The notes under the pieces are model-generated. The model had not been told where the DNA came from. It saw only the letters and a program-made list of their open reading frames with translations, and ran no database searches. A program made the translations under genes and the position numbers. Below, piece by piece: positions 1-6,677 of a DNA stretch of 10,251 nucleotides (position 1 is its first letter; each line of letters begins with the position of its first letter). The stretch is from Parvularculaceae bacterium UBA4496 (lineage in GTDB: Bacteria; Pseudomonadota; Alphaproteobacteria; Caulobacterales; Parvularculaceae): NCBI GenBank assembly GCA_002388885.1, contig DGNI01000208.1:25422-35672 (forward strand), given 5' to 3'.

Positions 1-1569
1 GCCGTCAATGGCGATGATGGCGCGTTTTTCTTCCTCGACCTTGCGTACTTCGATAGGCGGTTTCAGCGCGCTTGTCGGAATATCAAAGAAAAACCTTGAA
101 CCCATGCCCGGTTTGCTGACCAGGCCGATGGCGCCGTCCATCGCCTCGACAAGCCGGCGGCTGATCGCAAGGCCAAGACCGGTGCCGCCGAATTTTCGCG
201 TGGTTGTCTGGTCGGCTTGTGAAAATGCTTCAAAGATTTCCGCTTGCTTGTCTTCGGCGATGCCGACGCCGGTATCGGCGACTGAGAACTCTATGGTGCA
301 GACGTTATCGCCGCCAGCCGGGTTTGATTTACACGAGACAGCGACAATGACATGGCCCTCTTCGGTGAATTTCAGCGCGTTGTTGACGAGATTTGAAACG
401 ATTTGACTGATGCGTACCGGATCGCCTTCGATTTCTTCCGGCGTGTTTGGCGCGACATAGGCGGCGAGATCAATTCCTTTGGTGGCGGCCCGTTCCCAAA
501 ATAAGCTGACAACGTCGTCAACGATATCCGCCGGGCGTATGGCGATTTTTTCAAGTTCGAGCCGGCCCGCCTCGATCTTTGAAAAATCGAGAATGTCGTT
601 GATAATTGCGAGGAGGCTCTGGCCCGACTTGGCGATTACTTCGGCGTACCGTTTTTGCTGGGGTGCAAGACGGGCCTTGCTCAATAGATCCGCCATGGCG
701 AGCATGCCGTTCATGGGTGTGCGAATTTCATGGCTCATGGTGGCGAGAAAGTCGGATTTCGCCATGTTCGCCGCTTCCGCAGATTCCTTGGCTGTCCGCA
801 ATTCCGCTGTGCGCCGGTCTACGGTTTTTTCGAGATTGCGCTGATGTACGCGCAGCTTGCCGTCGCGCTCCTGAATATGATCCAGCATGGTGTTGAACAT
901 GTCGACGAGCTGCGCGGTTTCGTCATCGCCGGCCTTGTCCGCCCTGACGCTGAAATCTTCGGTTTCACGGACCCTGCCCATGACGCGCGCCAGCGACATG
1001 ATGGGATCTGTAATGGCGCGCTGCATTTTTAATGCGATCAACACGCCGATCCCGCCGGCAAAAATCGCCGCTACCAACGCGTCATACAAAAGGAGCCCAA
1101 TTCGGCTGGAAAGCGAGCCTGTGTCTGCGTGAATGGTTAGAGTCGCTACAGTTTCACCGCCATGGATGATAGGTACGGACGCTTCCGTGGATTTGGACGT
1201 AAGCATCGACAGGGCGGTATGTTCCCCGAACACGTTAGCCTTATTATCGCGGATTACCGCCGTTGCGCTGCCAAGCTCGACAAACAGACTTCCGTCAGGT
1301 TCTTCAACCCGGACATGTTCGATGGTCGGAATATAAGACATCGCCCGCAGGGCGTTGAGCGTAGCGGCCTTGTCAGCATTTCTTACATGCTCGGAAATGG
1401 CGGAGGCGAAAACATTTGCCGATGCATAAAGCTCCGCACGCTTGCCGTCGCCATACTGCGCCATCTCCCGCCAGACAGAAGAAGCGGTGGCGATAGCGAC
1501 GGCGCCGAATATGGCGACAACGACCAGCGTTGTTAATCGGCTGCGCAAAGATTTCGAGCGCTGTGACAT
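1..1569 (-). CDS. Membrane sensor histidine kinase, probably hybrid (3' end outside window)
   Basis: The minus-strand frame from ATG at 1569 stays open for 523 codons to the window edge, so the C-terminus is missing. An in-frame TGA lies 12 bases upstream of the ATG (1581-1579) with no other start between, which fixes the start. Visible order: TM1 at about residues 13-33, a periplasmic sensor of about 125 residues (CHASE8-like by feel only), TM2 at about 161-181, HAMP at about 182-235 (ITDPI), a coiled coil, then HisKA with [15 protein letters not shown] (phospho-acceptor H280). HATPase_c shows the N-box ([11 protein letters not shown]397), G1 (DTGVGI, D432), F-box (IFEAFSQAD) and G2 ([10 protein letters not shown], 461-470). 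The last residues (KRAIIAIDG) resemble the first strand of a receiver domain, so a BarA/ArcB-type hybrid is inferred. It autophosphorylates at the inner membrane; its signal is unknown. It is divergent from the receiver-kinase gene at 1744. No good Shine-Dalgarno is seen close to the ATG. Confidence 0.93.
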   Translation of the reverse strand, partial: MSQRSKSLRSRLTTLVVVAIFGAVAIATASSVWREMAQYGDGKRAELYASANVFASAISEHVRNADKAATLNALRAMSYIPTIEHVRVEEPDGSLFVELGSATAVIRDNKANVFGEHTALSMLTSKSTEASVPIIHGGETVATLTIHADTGSLSSRIGLLLYDALVAAIFAGGIGVLIALKMQRAITDPIMSLARVMGRVRETEDFSVRADKAGDDETAQLVDMFNTMLDHIQERDGKLRVHQRNLEKTVDRRTAELRTAKESAEAANMAKSDFLATMSHEIRTPMNGMLAMADLLSKARLAPQQKRYAEVIAKSGQSLLAIINDILDFSKIEAGRLELEKIAIRPADIVDDVVSLFWERAATKGIDLAAYVAPNTPEEIEGDPVRISQIVSNLVNNALKFTEEGHVIVAVSCKSNPAGGDNVCTIEFSVADTGVGIAEDKQAEIFEAFSQADQTTTRKFGGTGLGLAISRRLVEAMDGAIGLVSKPGMGSRFFFDIPTSALKPPIEVRKVEEEKRAIIAIDG

Positions 1570-1587
1570 GCGACCCGGTCAATGTTC

Positions 1588-1602
1588 CTAACGAAAAACT
1601 AA
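1588..1602 (-). promoter_or_regulatory. GTTAG direct repeat with 11-bp phase
   Basis: On the minus strand two GTTAG units lie 11 bp apart start to start (GTTAGTTTTTCGTTAG), about 20-35 bases upstream of the kinase ATG at 1569. Direct repeats spaced by one helical turn are the usual target form of OmpR/CtrA-type response regulators. The form TTAG-N7-TTAG differs at two positions from the CtrA consensus TTAA-N7-TTAA. An operator role is inference. Confidence 0.3.
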
Positions 1603-1700
1603 CCGGGATATTGAAGGCAATTGTTTGAAATTTAATTTCCTGAAGGAAAAGCACCCTCGAAAAGCGGTTGTTAAGATAATTTTGCGTTAATGCCTGATGA

Positions 1701-1722
1701 CGTATGAGCGTGTTCTCATACG
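1701..1722. repeat. Perfect 8-bp inverted repeat upstream of receiver-kinase gene
   Basis: CGTATGAG and CTCATACG flank a 6-base spacer (CGTGTT). The repeat ends 7 bases before the GGGAG ribosome-binding site of the gene at 1744. It could be an operator for a dimeric regulator or a hairpin in the 5' leader. There is no T-run after it, so it does not look like a terminator. Confidence 0.55.
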
Positions 1723-1729
1723 CGTTGGT

Positions 1730-1734
1730 GGGAG
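1730..1734 (+). promoter_or_regulatory. Ribosome-binding site deciding a GTG start
   Basis: GGGAG lies 9 bases before GTG at 1744. The receiver fold begins at residue 6 from this start (KIILVDDD), so the GTG start fits both the spacing and the domain boundary. No in-frame ATG competes nearby. Confidence 0.7.
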
Positions 1735-1743
1735 AAAGCAGAC

Positions 1744-2913
1744 GTGGACGCCGTTCCCAAAATTATTCTTGTCGATGATGACCCGATCATGCGTGAACTC
1801 GCGAGCGCCAAGCTTTGCGAGGCTGGCTATCTGGTGCGCCAGGCGTGCGATGGCGCTGAGGGATTGAAACTCTTGCGAGCTGAGAGCGCCGACCTCGTCA
1901 TATCCGACCTCGATATGCCGGTGATGAACGGGTTCGAGCTGACGGAGGCCATTCGAAAGGACGACAGAATTGGCGATACGCCGGTGATGGTGATCACCGC
2001 CAGCGATCAGGGCGATGCCGTTGACCGTGCGTTTGCCGCGGGCGCGACATCGTTTCTCGCCAAGCCTATGAACTGGTCATTGTTCAATCACGCCGTTAAA
2101 TTCGTGCTTCGCGCCAGCGACGACCGGAAGGCGCTGCGAATTGCACGCGATCAGGCGGAAGCGGGATCAAAATTTAAGGACAGTTTGATGTCGGTGATGA
2201 GCCACGAGCTCAGAACGCCGTTAAACGCCATCATCGGTTTCGGCCAGATCATCGGCGAGCAGTTCGAAAGTCAGAACGACAAGCTGCATAGGGAATATGC
2301 GGATTACATCATCGATAGCGGCCGACGCCTGTTAAACTCTGTATCGGACATGCTGCTCGCATCGGACGCGCGATCTGGCCCCATCGCTGTAAATGAAACG
2401 GATGTCCTGTTGGGCGACATCATCGACGAGGCGCTTTCCGCCATGGAAAAGACGCTGAGTCTTGCGGAAATTAAACCGGCCGTGAAGCTAGCTTCTTCAG
2501 ATATTGAAGTTACTTGCGACCGGATACTGGTCTCGAAAGCGATCCGGAAACTGATCGATAACGCGGTGAAATTTTCACCGAAAGGAGCTAAGCTCTTGAT
2601 CGGTGCAGCCTTAACCCGGAGCGGCGGCCTAGCAATTGTCGTGAAGGATGACGGGCCGGGAATTAAGGCGGAAAAGCTCGACGAAATTACTGCGCCTTTC
2701 ACACAGCTCGACATGTCAAACAAACGGTCAAAAGAAGGACTTGGACTTGGCTTGCCGCTCGTTCAGGCGATTGCTGTCGCCCATGACGGCGCTTTCCGGC
2801 TGGACTCGGCGGTAGACGAGGGAACGCGCGCGATATTTTCCCTTCCGCCCTCTCGGGTGCGGGCTGCAAAAGACGCGCGTGCAGACTCAGGCGGCAACGA
2901 GCGAGTTGCTTGA
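1744..2913 (+). CDS. Receiver-domain histidine kinase (REC-HisKA-HATPase_c), soluble
   Basis: This is a 389-aa protein from a GTG start. Residues 6-122 form a complete receiver: acidic pair D12/D13, phospho-acceptor D55 (SDLDMPVMNG), T85 (VITAS) and K107 (LAKP). HisKA follows with MSHELRTPLNAIIGFG (phospho-acceptor H154). HATPase_c shows the N-box N273 (LIDNAVKFSPKG), G1 (DDGPGI, D302-I307) and G2 (EGLGLGLPLV, 331-340). There is no transmembrane segment and no PAS or GAF domain, so the input is probably phosphorylation of D55 by another kinase or a phosphotransfer protein, which then tunes the kinase module. It is cytoplasmic. The C-terminal 20 residues are a hydrophilic tail. It lies next to and divergent from a membrane kinase, which makes that kinase a candidate partner; this is inferred, and the output regulator is not in the window. 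Confidence 0.93.
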   Translation: MDAVPKIILVDDDPIMRELASAKLCEAGYLVRQACDGAEGLKLLRAESADLVISDLDMPVMNGFELTEAIRKDDRIGDTPVMVITASDQGDAVDRAFAAGATSFLAKPMNWSLFNHAVKFVLRASDDRKALRIARDQAEAGSKFKDSLMSVMSHELRTPLNAIIGFGQIIGEQFESQNDKLHREYADYIIDSGRRLLNSVSDMLLASDARSGPIAVNETDVLLGDIIDEALSAMEKTLSLAEIKPAVKLASSDIEVTCDRILVSKAIRKLIDNAVKFSPKGAKLLIGAALTRSGGLAIVVKDDGPGIKAEKLDEITAPFTQLDMSNKRSKEGLGLGLPLVQAIAVAHDGAFRLDSAVDEGTRAIFSLPPSRVRAAKDARADSGGNERVA

Positions 2914-2937
2914 CGAGCGACCGTCAGGCGCTATGAA
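2910..2937 (+). promoter_or_regulatory. Candidate sigma-70 promoter of the tRNA gene
   Basis: TTGACG (2910-2915, five of six matches to TTGACA) and TATGAA (2932-2937, four of six) are separated by 16 bp. Transcription would start near 2944, about 30 bases before the tRNA. The -35 element overlaps the TGA stop of the kinase gene (2911-2913). The -10 is imperfect, so the call is tentative. Confidence 0.4.
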
Positions 2938-2972
2938 CGCCAGCCGCAATGCTAAAAGTCATAGACTAATGA

Positions 2973-3047
2973 GGGCGCGTAGCTCAGCGGGAGAGCACTA
3001 CGTTCACACCGTAGGGGTCGCTGGTTCGAACCCAGCCGCGCCCACCA
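2973..3047 (+). tRNA. tRNA-Val (anticodon CAC)
   Basis: A full cloverleaf can be paired by hand. The acceptor GGGCGCG (2973-2979) pairs with CGCGCCC (3037-3043); the D stem is GCTC/GAGC; the anticodon stem CTACG (2998-3002) pairs with CGTAG (3010-3014) around loop TTCACAC, giving anticodon CAC at 3005-3007, which reads the valine codon GUG. The variable loop is GGGTC, and the T arm is GCTGG/CCAGC with loop TTCGAAC. The discriminator A and CCA are encoded (3044-3047). All stems are perfect. Confidence 0.97.
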
Positions 3048-3073
3048 GTATTTCGCTCGCTGACAATCGCTTC

Positions 3074-3147
3074 GCGAGAACCTCCGCAGGGGCGGCTTGC
3101 CCGGCCGGGCCGCGGACGCGGCCTCGGTTCGCAGGTTCGCTCTTTTT
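3074..3147 (+). terminator. Probable terminator of the tRNA transcript, large and GC-rich
   Basis: An outer stem can form between GC plus GAACCT (3074-3083, with a GA bulge) and AGGTTCGC (3133-3140), followed at once by TCTTTTT (3141-3147). The interior holds CCGC/GCGG (3084-3095), a 12-base palindrome GCCCGGCCGGGC (3099-3110) and GGCCGCG/CGCGGCC (3108-3123). The T-run directly after the outer stem fits rho-independent termination, but the structure is much larger than usual. Confidence 0.45.
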
Positions 3148-3158
3148 CCAAACCGACC

Positions 3159-3180
3159 CGCCATATTCAAATTTATGGCG
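3159..3180. repeat. Inverted repeat CGCCATA-N8-TATGGCG
   Basis: Two perfect 7-base arms flank the AT-rich spacer TTCAAATT. The element lies between the tRNA terminator and the receptor gene. Its symmetry and AT core suggest a possible binding site of a dimeric regulator; a role is not shown. Confidence 0.4.
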
Positions 3181-3226
3181 CGCCAGCATTCGGGGCGGCG
3201 GAGTGTTACCTCAGAACCATAGGTTA

Positions 3227-3265
3227 TTAAGGGTTTGTTGAACAATTCCAGCCAGCTTTAACCAT
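3227..3265 (+). promoter_or_regulatory. CtrA-like binding motifs upstream of the receptor gene
   Basis: TTAA-N7-TTGA (3227-3241) is one base from the CtrA consensus TTAA-N7-TTAA, and an exact TTAACCAT half-site follows at 3258-3265. A near-palindrome TTGTTGAACAA (3235-3245) overlaps the first site. CtrA is the cell-cycle regulator of many alphaproteobacteria. The sites lie about 230-265 bases before the receptor start, which is far, so control of that gene is inference. Confidence 0.3.
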
Positions 3266-3425
3266 GTTGCAGTAGTAATGGTGCGTTGCAGCAATGAAGT
3301 TCGCGCTTCGTGTAATTCGTGTCTGATGTTTGTTGTAATTTTGTAACGCAATCGGACGGAGCGCAGTTGCGTAGCAACGTTCGCTGGACGCAAGCCCATC
3401 GTTGCGCGATTAGTTAATGATCACA

Positions 3426-3450
3426 TTCGGCTAGCTCTAAATTAGCCGAA
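3426..3450 (+). promoter_or_regulatory. Stem-loop in the receptor gene leader
   Basis: TTCGGCTA (3426-3433) pairs perfectly with TAGCCGAA (3443-3450) around a 9-base loop. It ends 42 bases before the receptor start and is followed by A/T bases rather than a T-run. It may stabilise the mRNA 5' end or be an operator. Confidence 0.4.
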
Positions 3451-3458
3451 ATAACCAA

Positions 3459-3488
3459 GCCCCGACAGGGAGGGGCGAAAATCAGGGG
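3459..3488 (+). promoter_or_regulatory. Leader hairpin next to the receptor ribosome-binding site
   Basis: GCCCC (3459-3463) can pair with GGGGC (3472-3476). The same CCCC can instead pair with GGGG (3485-3488), which is the Shine-Dalgarno AGGGG (3484-3488). The Shine-Dalgarno lies 4 bases from ATG 3493 but 7 from the second ATG at 3496, so 3496 may be the real start. Confidence 0.4.
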
Positions 3489-3492
3489 TTAG

Positions 3493-6400
3493 ATGATGAA
3501 AAAGGATTCCGCTCTTACCGTCTCCGCAGCGCGACTGCTTGGCGGGGTCGCGATCAGCGCCGTCATGACAGGCGCCGCCGCCGCACAGTCAATTAGCGAT
3601 ACGATCGTTGTGACTTCGCAGCGGACCGAACAATCGCTGCAGGATGTTCCCATTTCCGTTTCGGCTTTTGGAGGCGAAGACCTTCAGGCGCGCCAGCTTG
3701 AGAGCTTTCAGGATATCCAGTTCAACATTCCGAACTTCGCCTTTTCGCGTACGCAGTTCACTGGCTCAGCGGTCGGCATTCGCGGCGTAGGCAACTTCGT
3801 TGTCGCCTCCAGTTCGGAAAGCGCCGTTTCCGTACATATGAACGACTTCTTCCTGGACGCGCCCCGGCTTTTTGAAACCGAATTTTTCGATATTGAGCGG
3901 CTCGAAATTCTTCGCGGTCCGCAGGGCACGCTTTTCGGCCGTAATGCAACGGCCGGCGTTATCAACGTCATCACTGCAAAAGCGAATCCTGATGAAGTTG
4001 AAGCTTATGCAGATGCCGAATATGGCAATTATAATGCCGTAAAAGTCCACGGCGCATTGAACGTTCCTGTGAGCGAAACGTTCGCCTTGCGCGTTGCTGG
4101 CACGGTCATTCAACGCGACGGTTATATGGAAAACGTCTTTACCGGCCGCGATATTGATGACCGCGATATTTATGCGGTTCGCGGTTCGGCGCGGTGGTAT
4201 CCGACTGACGATACCACGCTCGACATCGTCGCCAGTTACATGCAGGAAGATGACAACCGATCGCGCCACCAAAAACAGGCTTGCGAAGCGGGTCCCCTGC
4301 AGCCGGTGCTCGGTTGCGATCCGAATGGACCGCGTGCGTTCGACGTGCAGGACCAGCGAGCGACATTCCTCGTCAACAATTCCGCCGAAGCATTTGGTGC
4401 ATTGTTTGCGCCGGCGGCGGCGGCGTTCGGTCTCTATTCGCTGGGCGCCAATCCAGTAGGGGAGCCGCAACCGGAGAGTTTGCGTCAAGTCGCATGGGAT
4501 ACCGACCCGGAATATTATGCCGATGAAACCATCTTTATGGCCAATCTCAGGCATGACTTTGACTCGTTTACTGTAAAGATCACCGGGGGTTACGGCGAGT
4601 CCGATATTGCAACGCGCACCGATTTCGACGGCGGCGTTGGTCCTGAATTTACAGTGCCGGCGGCGTTATTCGCGCCTGCATCTCTCGGCGGTCTGCCGGG
4701 CGTTGCTGCGCTTTACTCTGACGGTCTTTTTCCGATTTCCGAATTTGACGTCGGCGTTGGCGGACTGCCTGACGGCCGCGTAGGCGTCATCGGAGGACGC
4801 ATCCAGGATCGTACAAGCCGTTATCGTGCAACCGACTTTTCGATCGGCGATACCGAATACTGGTCGGTAGAGGGCATTATCAATACATCATTTGACGGTC
4901 CGCTGAACTTCCTGCTTGGCGTCAATCACCTCGAATCTGACGGGTTCGCCAATTACGGTGTAGCGACCTCGGGCCTTGATTACTTCTCGCTGGTTGGCGG
5001 CACGCTCGCAGCCGTCGGCGCTGCACAAGTTCAGGGTTGCGCCGTCACCTTGGCGGGCGGCGGTACGCCAACGGCAATGCAGGTTGATGCGTGTACGAAT
5101 GACTTCGGATCACAACCTGCGCCTGCCCAAATGGCTGGCGGCGCTGCTGCGGCCGCTGCTGCAACGCAAGGGTTCAGCTTTTATTCGCCCTATTTCTACA
5201 ACGACTCACGCGATACGTTCCTCGACTCCACTTCAGTTTTCGCCGAGCTCTATTATGACATCACGGATACGCTGAAGCTGACTGGCGGTGTTCGCCGCAA
5301 CTGGGACACCAAAGGGGTCAAAGACCGGCTGAACTTCCTCGACACATTTATTGGTTCGGCACTTGGAACCCTTCCGCCAGGCGCGCCGCCGGTCGTTCCA
5401 ATCGGCACCCAATCTGTTCTGGACCTGCTTGACTCAGATCCAAACACGCAAGGCACCGCGGGCGCAGTGCAGGATTTCCGGGTCATTGAGTCTGGTTTCA
5501 ACTCCTTGACGGGCCGGGCGGTTCTTCAGTGGACCCCGTCCGACAATGCGCAATATTACGCATCCTGGACTCGCGGCTTCAAGCCGGGCGGGTTTAACCC
5601 GCGCGCGCAAACAGCCGGTGGTGATTTCACTTTCGAGCCGGAAGTCATCAACGCGTTTGAGGTTGGCGTTAAGTCGTCCCTTTTCGATGACGTTCTACAA
5701 ATGAACCTGGCGGCGTTTTACTATGATTATTCCGGCCTTCAGGTTTCGCGGATTGCAAACAACACGTCGTTCAACGAGAACATTGATGCGACGATCTGGG
5801 GTCTGGAAGGCGAATTTGTCTTAAGACCGACAGACGAACTCACCATCAATATGAACGCTTCTTACCTCAATACCGAGCTAGGCGAGTTCGCATCCGTTGA
5901 CGTTCGGAACCCGGGCGCTGGCCGTACCGATGTTGAAGTGATTGGCGATATTGCGCTCGCACAGAACTGTGTCATCACGCGTGGAGCAGGCGATGCACCG
6001 TTGATCGGGCAAACATTAGGCGGGCCGTTCGCGGGGCTTAATCCGTTAATTGCAAGCCCGTTCTCTGTCTGCTCGCAGCTTGCTTCCAACATCGACAGCA
6101 TCAACCTGGCGACTGGCGGCTCTTATGCGATCACCGGCGGTATTGAGCAATCTGTTGAAGGCAACCGTCTCTTGGGCGCGCCTGAATTCAAAATCGCCGG
6201 CGGCATACAATACGATTTCTATGTTAATGCCGACCACGTGCTCACGCCTCGTGTTGATGCTTATTATCAGACCAATTTCTACGTCGATAATTTCAATACG
6301 CAGCAAGACCTGGTTGACGGATACGGCTACATCAATGCCCAGCTTCGTTACGGGCCCACGGATGGCGCATGGCATGTCCGCTTCTTCATGCAGAATGTGA

Positions 6401-6516
6401 CGGACAGCGACGCCATTACCGGTTCCTTTAACTCAGGTGAAACTGCAGGCAACTTCCAGAACCTGTTCCTGCTCGAGCCGCGCCGTTACGGTGTCGGCTT
6501 GGGCCTCCGCTTCTAA
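3493..6516 (+). CDS. TonB-dependent outer-membrane receptor
   Basis: This 1007-aa protein imports an unidentified large substrate across the outer membrane, powered by TonB-ExbB-ExbD. It has an N-terminal signal peptide (KK at 3-4, hydrophobic core 15-30, cleavage likely after AAAA31) and a TonB box-like segment DTIVVTSQR (36-44). The plug (about 50-165) carries the family motif ILRGPQGTLFGRNATAG (139-155) followed by GVINVIT. A beta barrel follows, ending in the outer-membrane signature GLGLRF with terminal Phe. No N-terminal STN domain is present, so it is a plain receptor, not a sigma-factor transducer. It is longer than siderophore receptors (usually 650-800 aa) because of big loops, some Ala-rich (about 294-320 and 543-555). 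Its only six cysteines form three near pairs. The style resembles Caulobacter/sphingomonad receptors for plant- or algae-derived compounds, but no adjacent catabolic gene gives the substrate. The start may be ATG 3496 rather than 3493. A strong terminator follows, so it appears monocistronic. Confidence 0.95.
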   Translation: MMKKDSALTVSAARLLGGVAISAVMTGAAAAQSISDTIVVTSQRTEQSLQDVPISVSAFGGEDLQARQLESFQDIQFNIPNFAFSRTQFTGSAVGIRGVGNFVVASSSESAVSVHMNDFFLDAPRLFETEFFDIERLEILRGPQGTLFGRNATAGVINVITAKANPDEVEAYADAEYGNYNAVKVHGALNVPVSETFALRVAGTVIQRDGYMENVFTGRDIDDRDIYAVRGSARWYPTDDTTLDIVASYMQEDDNRSRHQKQACEAGPLQPVLGCDPNGPRAFDVQDQRATFLVNNSAEAFGALFAPAAAAFGLYSLGANPVGEPQPESLRQVAWDTDPEYYADETIFMANLRHDFDSFTVKITGGYGESDIATRTDFDGGVGPEFTVPAALFAPASLGGLPGVAALYSDGLFPISEFDVGVGGLPDGRVGVIGGRIQDRTSRYRATDFSIGDTEYWSVEGIINTSFDGPLNFLLGVNHLESDGFANYGVATSGLDYFSLVGGTLAAVGAAQVQGCAVTLAGGGTPTAMQVDACTNDFGSQPAPAQMAGGAAAAAAATQGFSFYSPYFYNDSRDTFLDSTSVFAELYYDITDTLKLTGGVRRNWDTKGVKDRLNFLDTFIGSALGTLPPGAPPVVPIGTQSVLDLLDSDPNTQGTAGAVQDFRVIESGFNSLTGRAVLQWTPSDNAQYYASWTRGFKPGGFNPRAQTAGGDFTFEPEVINAFEVGVKSSLFDDVLQMNLAAFYYDYSGLQVSRIANNTSFNENIDATIWGLEGEFVLRPTDELTINMNASYLNTELGEFASVDVRNPGAGRTDVEVIGDIALAQNCVITRGAGDAPLIGQTLGGPFAGLNPLIASPFSVCSQLASNIDSINLATGGSYAITGGIEQSVEGNRLLGAPEFKIAGGIQYDFYVNADHVLTPRVDAYYQTNFYVDNFNTQQDLVDGYGYINAQLRYGPTDGAWHVRFFMQNVTDSDAITGSFNSGETAGNFQNLFLLEPRRYGVGLGLRF

Positions 6517-6544
6517 CGCCGGACGCGTCAGAGGGGATGACAAG

Positions 6545-6575
6545 CGGGCGGCCTTCGGGCCGCCCGTTTTCTTTT
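6545..6575 (+). terminator. Rho-independent terminator of the receptor gene
   Basis: A perfect 9-bp stem CGGGCGGCC/GGCCGCCCG closes on the stable tetraloop TTCG and is followed by TTTTCTTTT. It lies 29 bases after the receptor stop codon. Confidence 0.95.
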
Positions 6576-6677
6576 GCCGATCCAGATAGTTCCAATTGTA
6601 TCGATCAGGTTCATCGAAATGCAGGGCCGGTTGGCGCAGTGTTAAGCCGGGTTGCAAGGCAAAGCGGGCGAGGGCGA

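Larger units (their letters stand above)
1570..1743. promoter_or_regulatory. Shared divergent intergenic region between two kinase genes
   Basis: This 174-bp region must hold the start signals of both divergent signalling genes. It is more AT-rich than its flanks. It contains a GTTAG direct repeat on the minus strand, a short inverted repeat (TTTCC, TGAA loop, GGAAA, 1636-1649), a TATAAT-like GATAAT (1675-1680) without a well-spaced -35, and a strong inverted repeat at 1701-1722. I could not assign a sigma-70 promoter with confidence for either gene. Confidence 0.6.
3048..3492. other. Noncoding region between tRNA-Val and TonB-dependent receptor gene
   Basis: No credible gene is seen in these 445 bases; short open frames on either strand are extensions through the tRNA or lack family features. 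The first 100 bases form a GC-rich terminator-like fold. They are followed by an inverted repeat (3159-3180), CtrA-like motifs (3227-3265), a GTTGC/GCAAC hairpin (3366-3378), a stem-loop (3426-3450) and a C/G-rich hairpin just before the receptor start. I found no convincing -35/-10 pair for the receptor gene. Confidence 0.6.

Noticed and set aside
8..1536. Several plus-strand frames in the left 1.5 kb
   Set aside because: They are shadows of the minus-strand kinase, whose frame is open without interruption and carries H, N, G1, F and G2 boxes.
3024..3047. tRNA 3' end as an integration (att) site
   Set aside because: No integrase gene and no repeated copy of the tRNA 3' end could be found in the window.
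2879..3241. Plus-strand frame through the tRNA
   Set aside because: It starts inside the kinase gene in another frame and reads through the tRNA and its terminator; no independent support.
2952..3245. Minus-strand frames across the tRNA with peptide text such as GSNQRPLRCERSALPL
   Set aside because: These are the well-known false ORFs produced by translating the antisense of a tRNA gene.
3766..4554. Minus-strand open frame (262 codons) inside the receptor gene
   Set aside because: It lies opposite the plug domain of a clear TonB receptor and has no family features.
6537..6677. 47-residue N-terminal extension of the 134-aa protein from ATG 6537
   Set aside because: It would be translated through the receptor terminator hairpin; ATG 6678 is more plausible.
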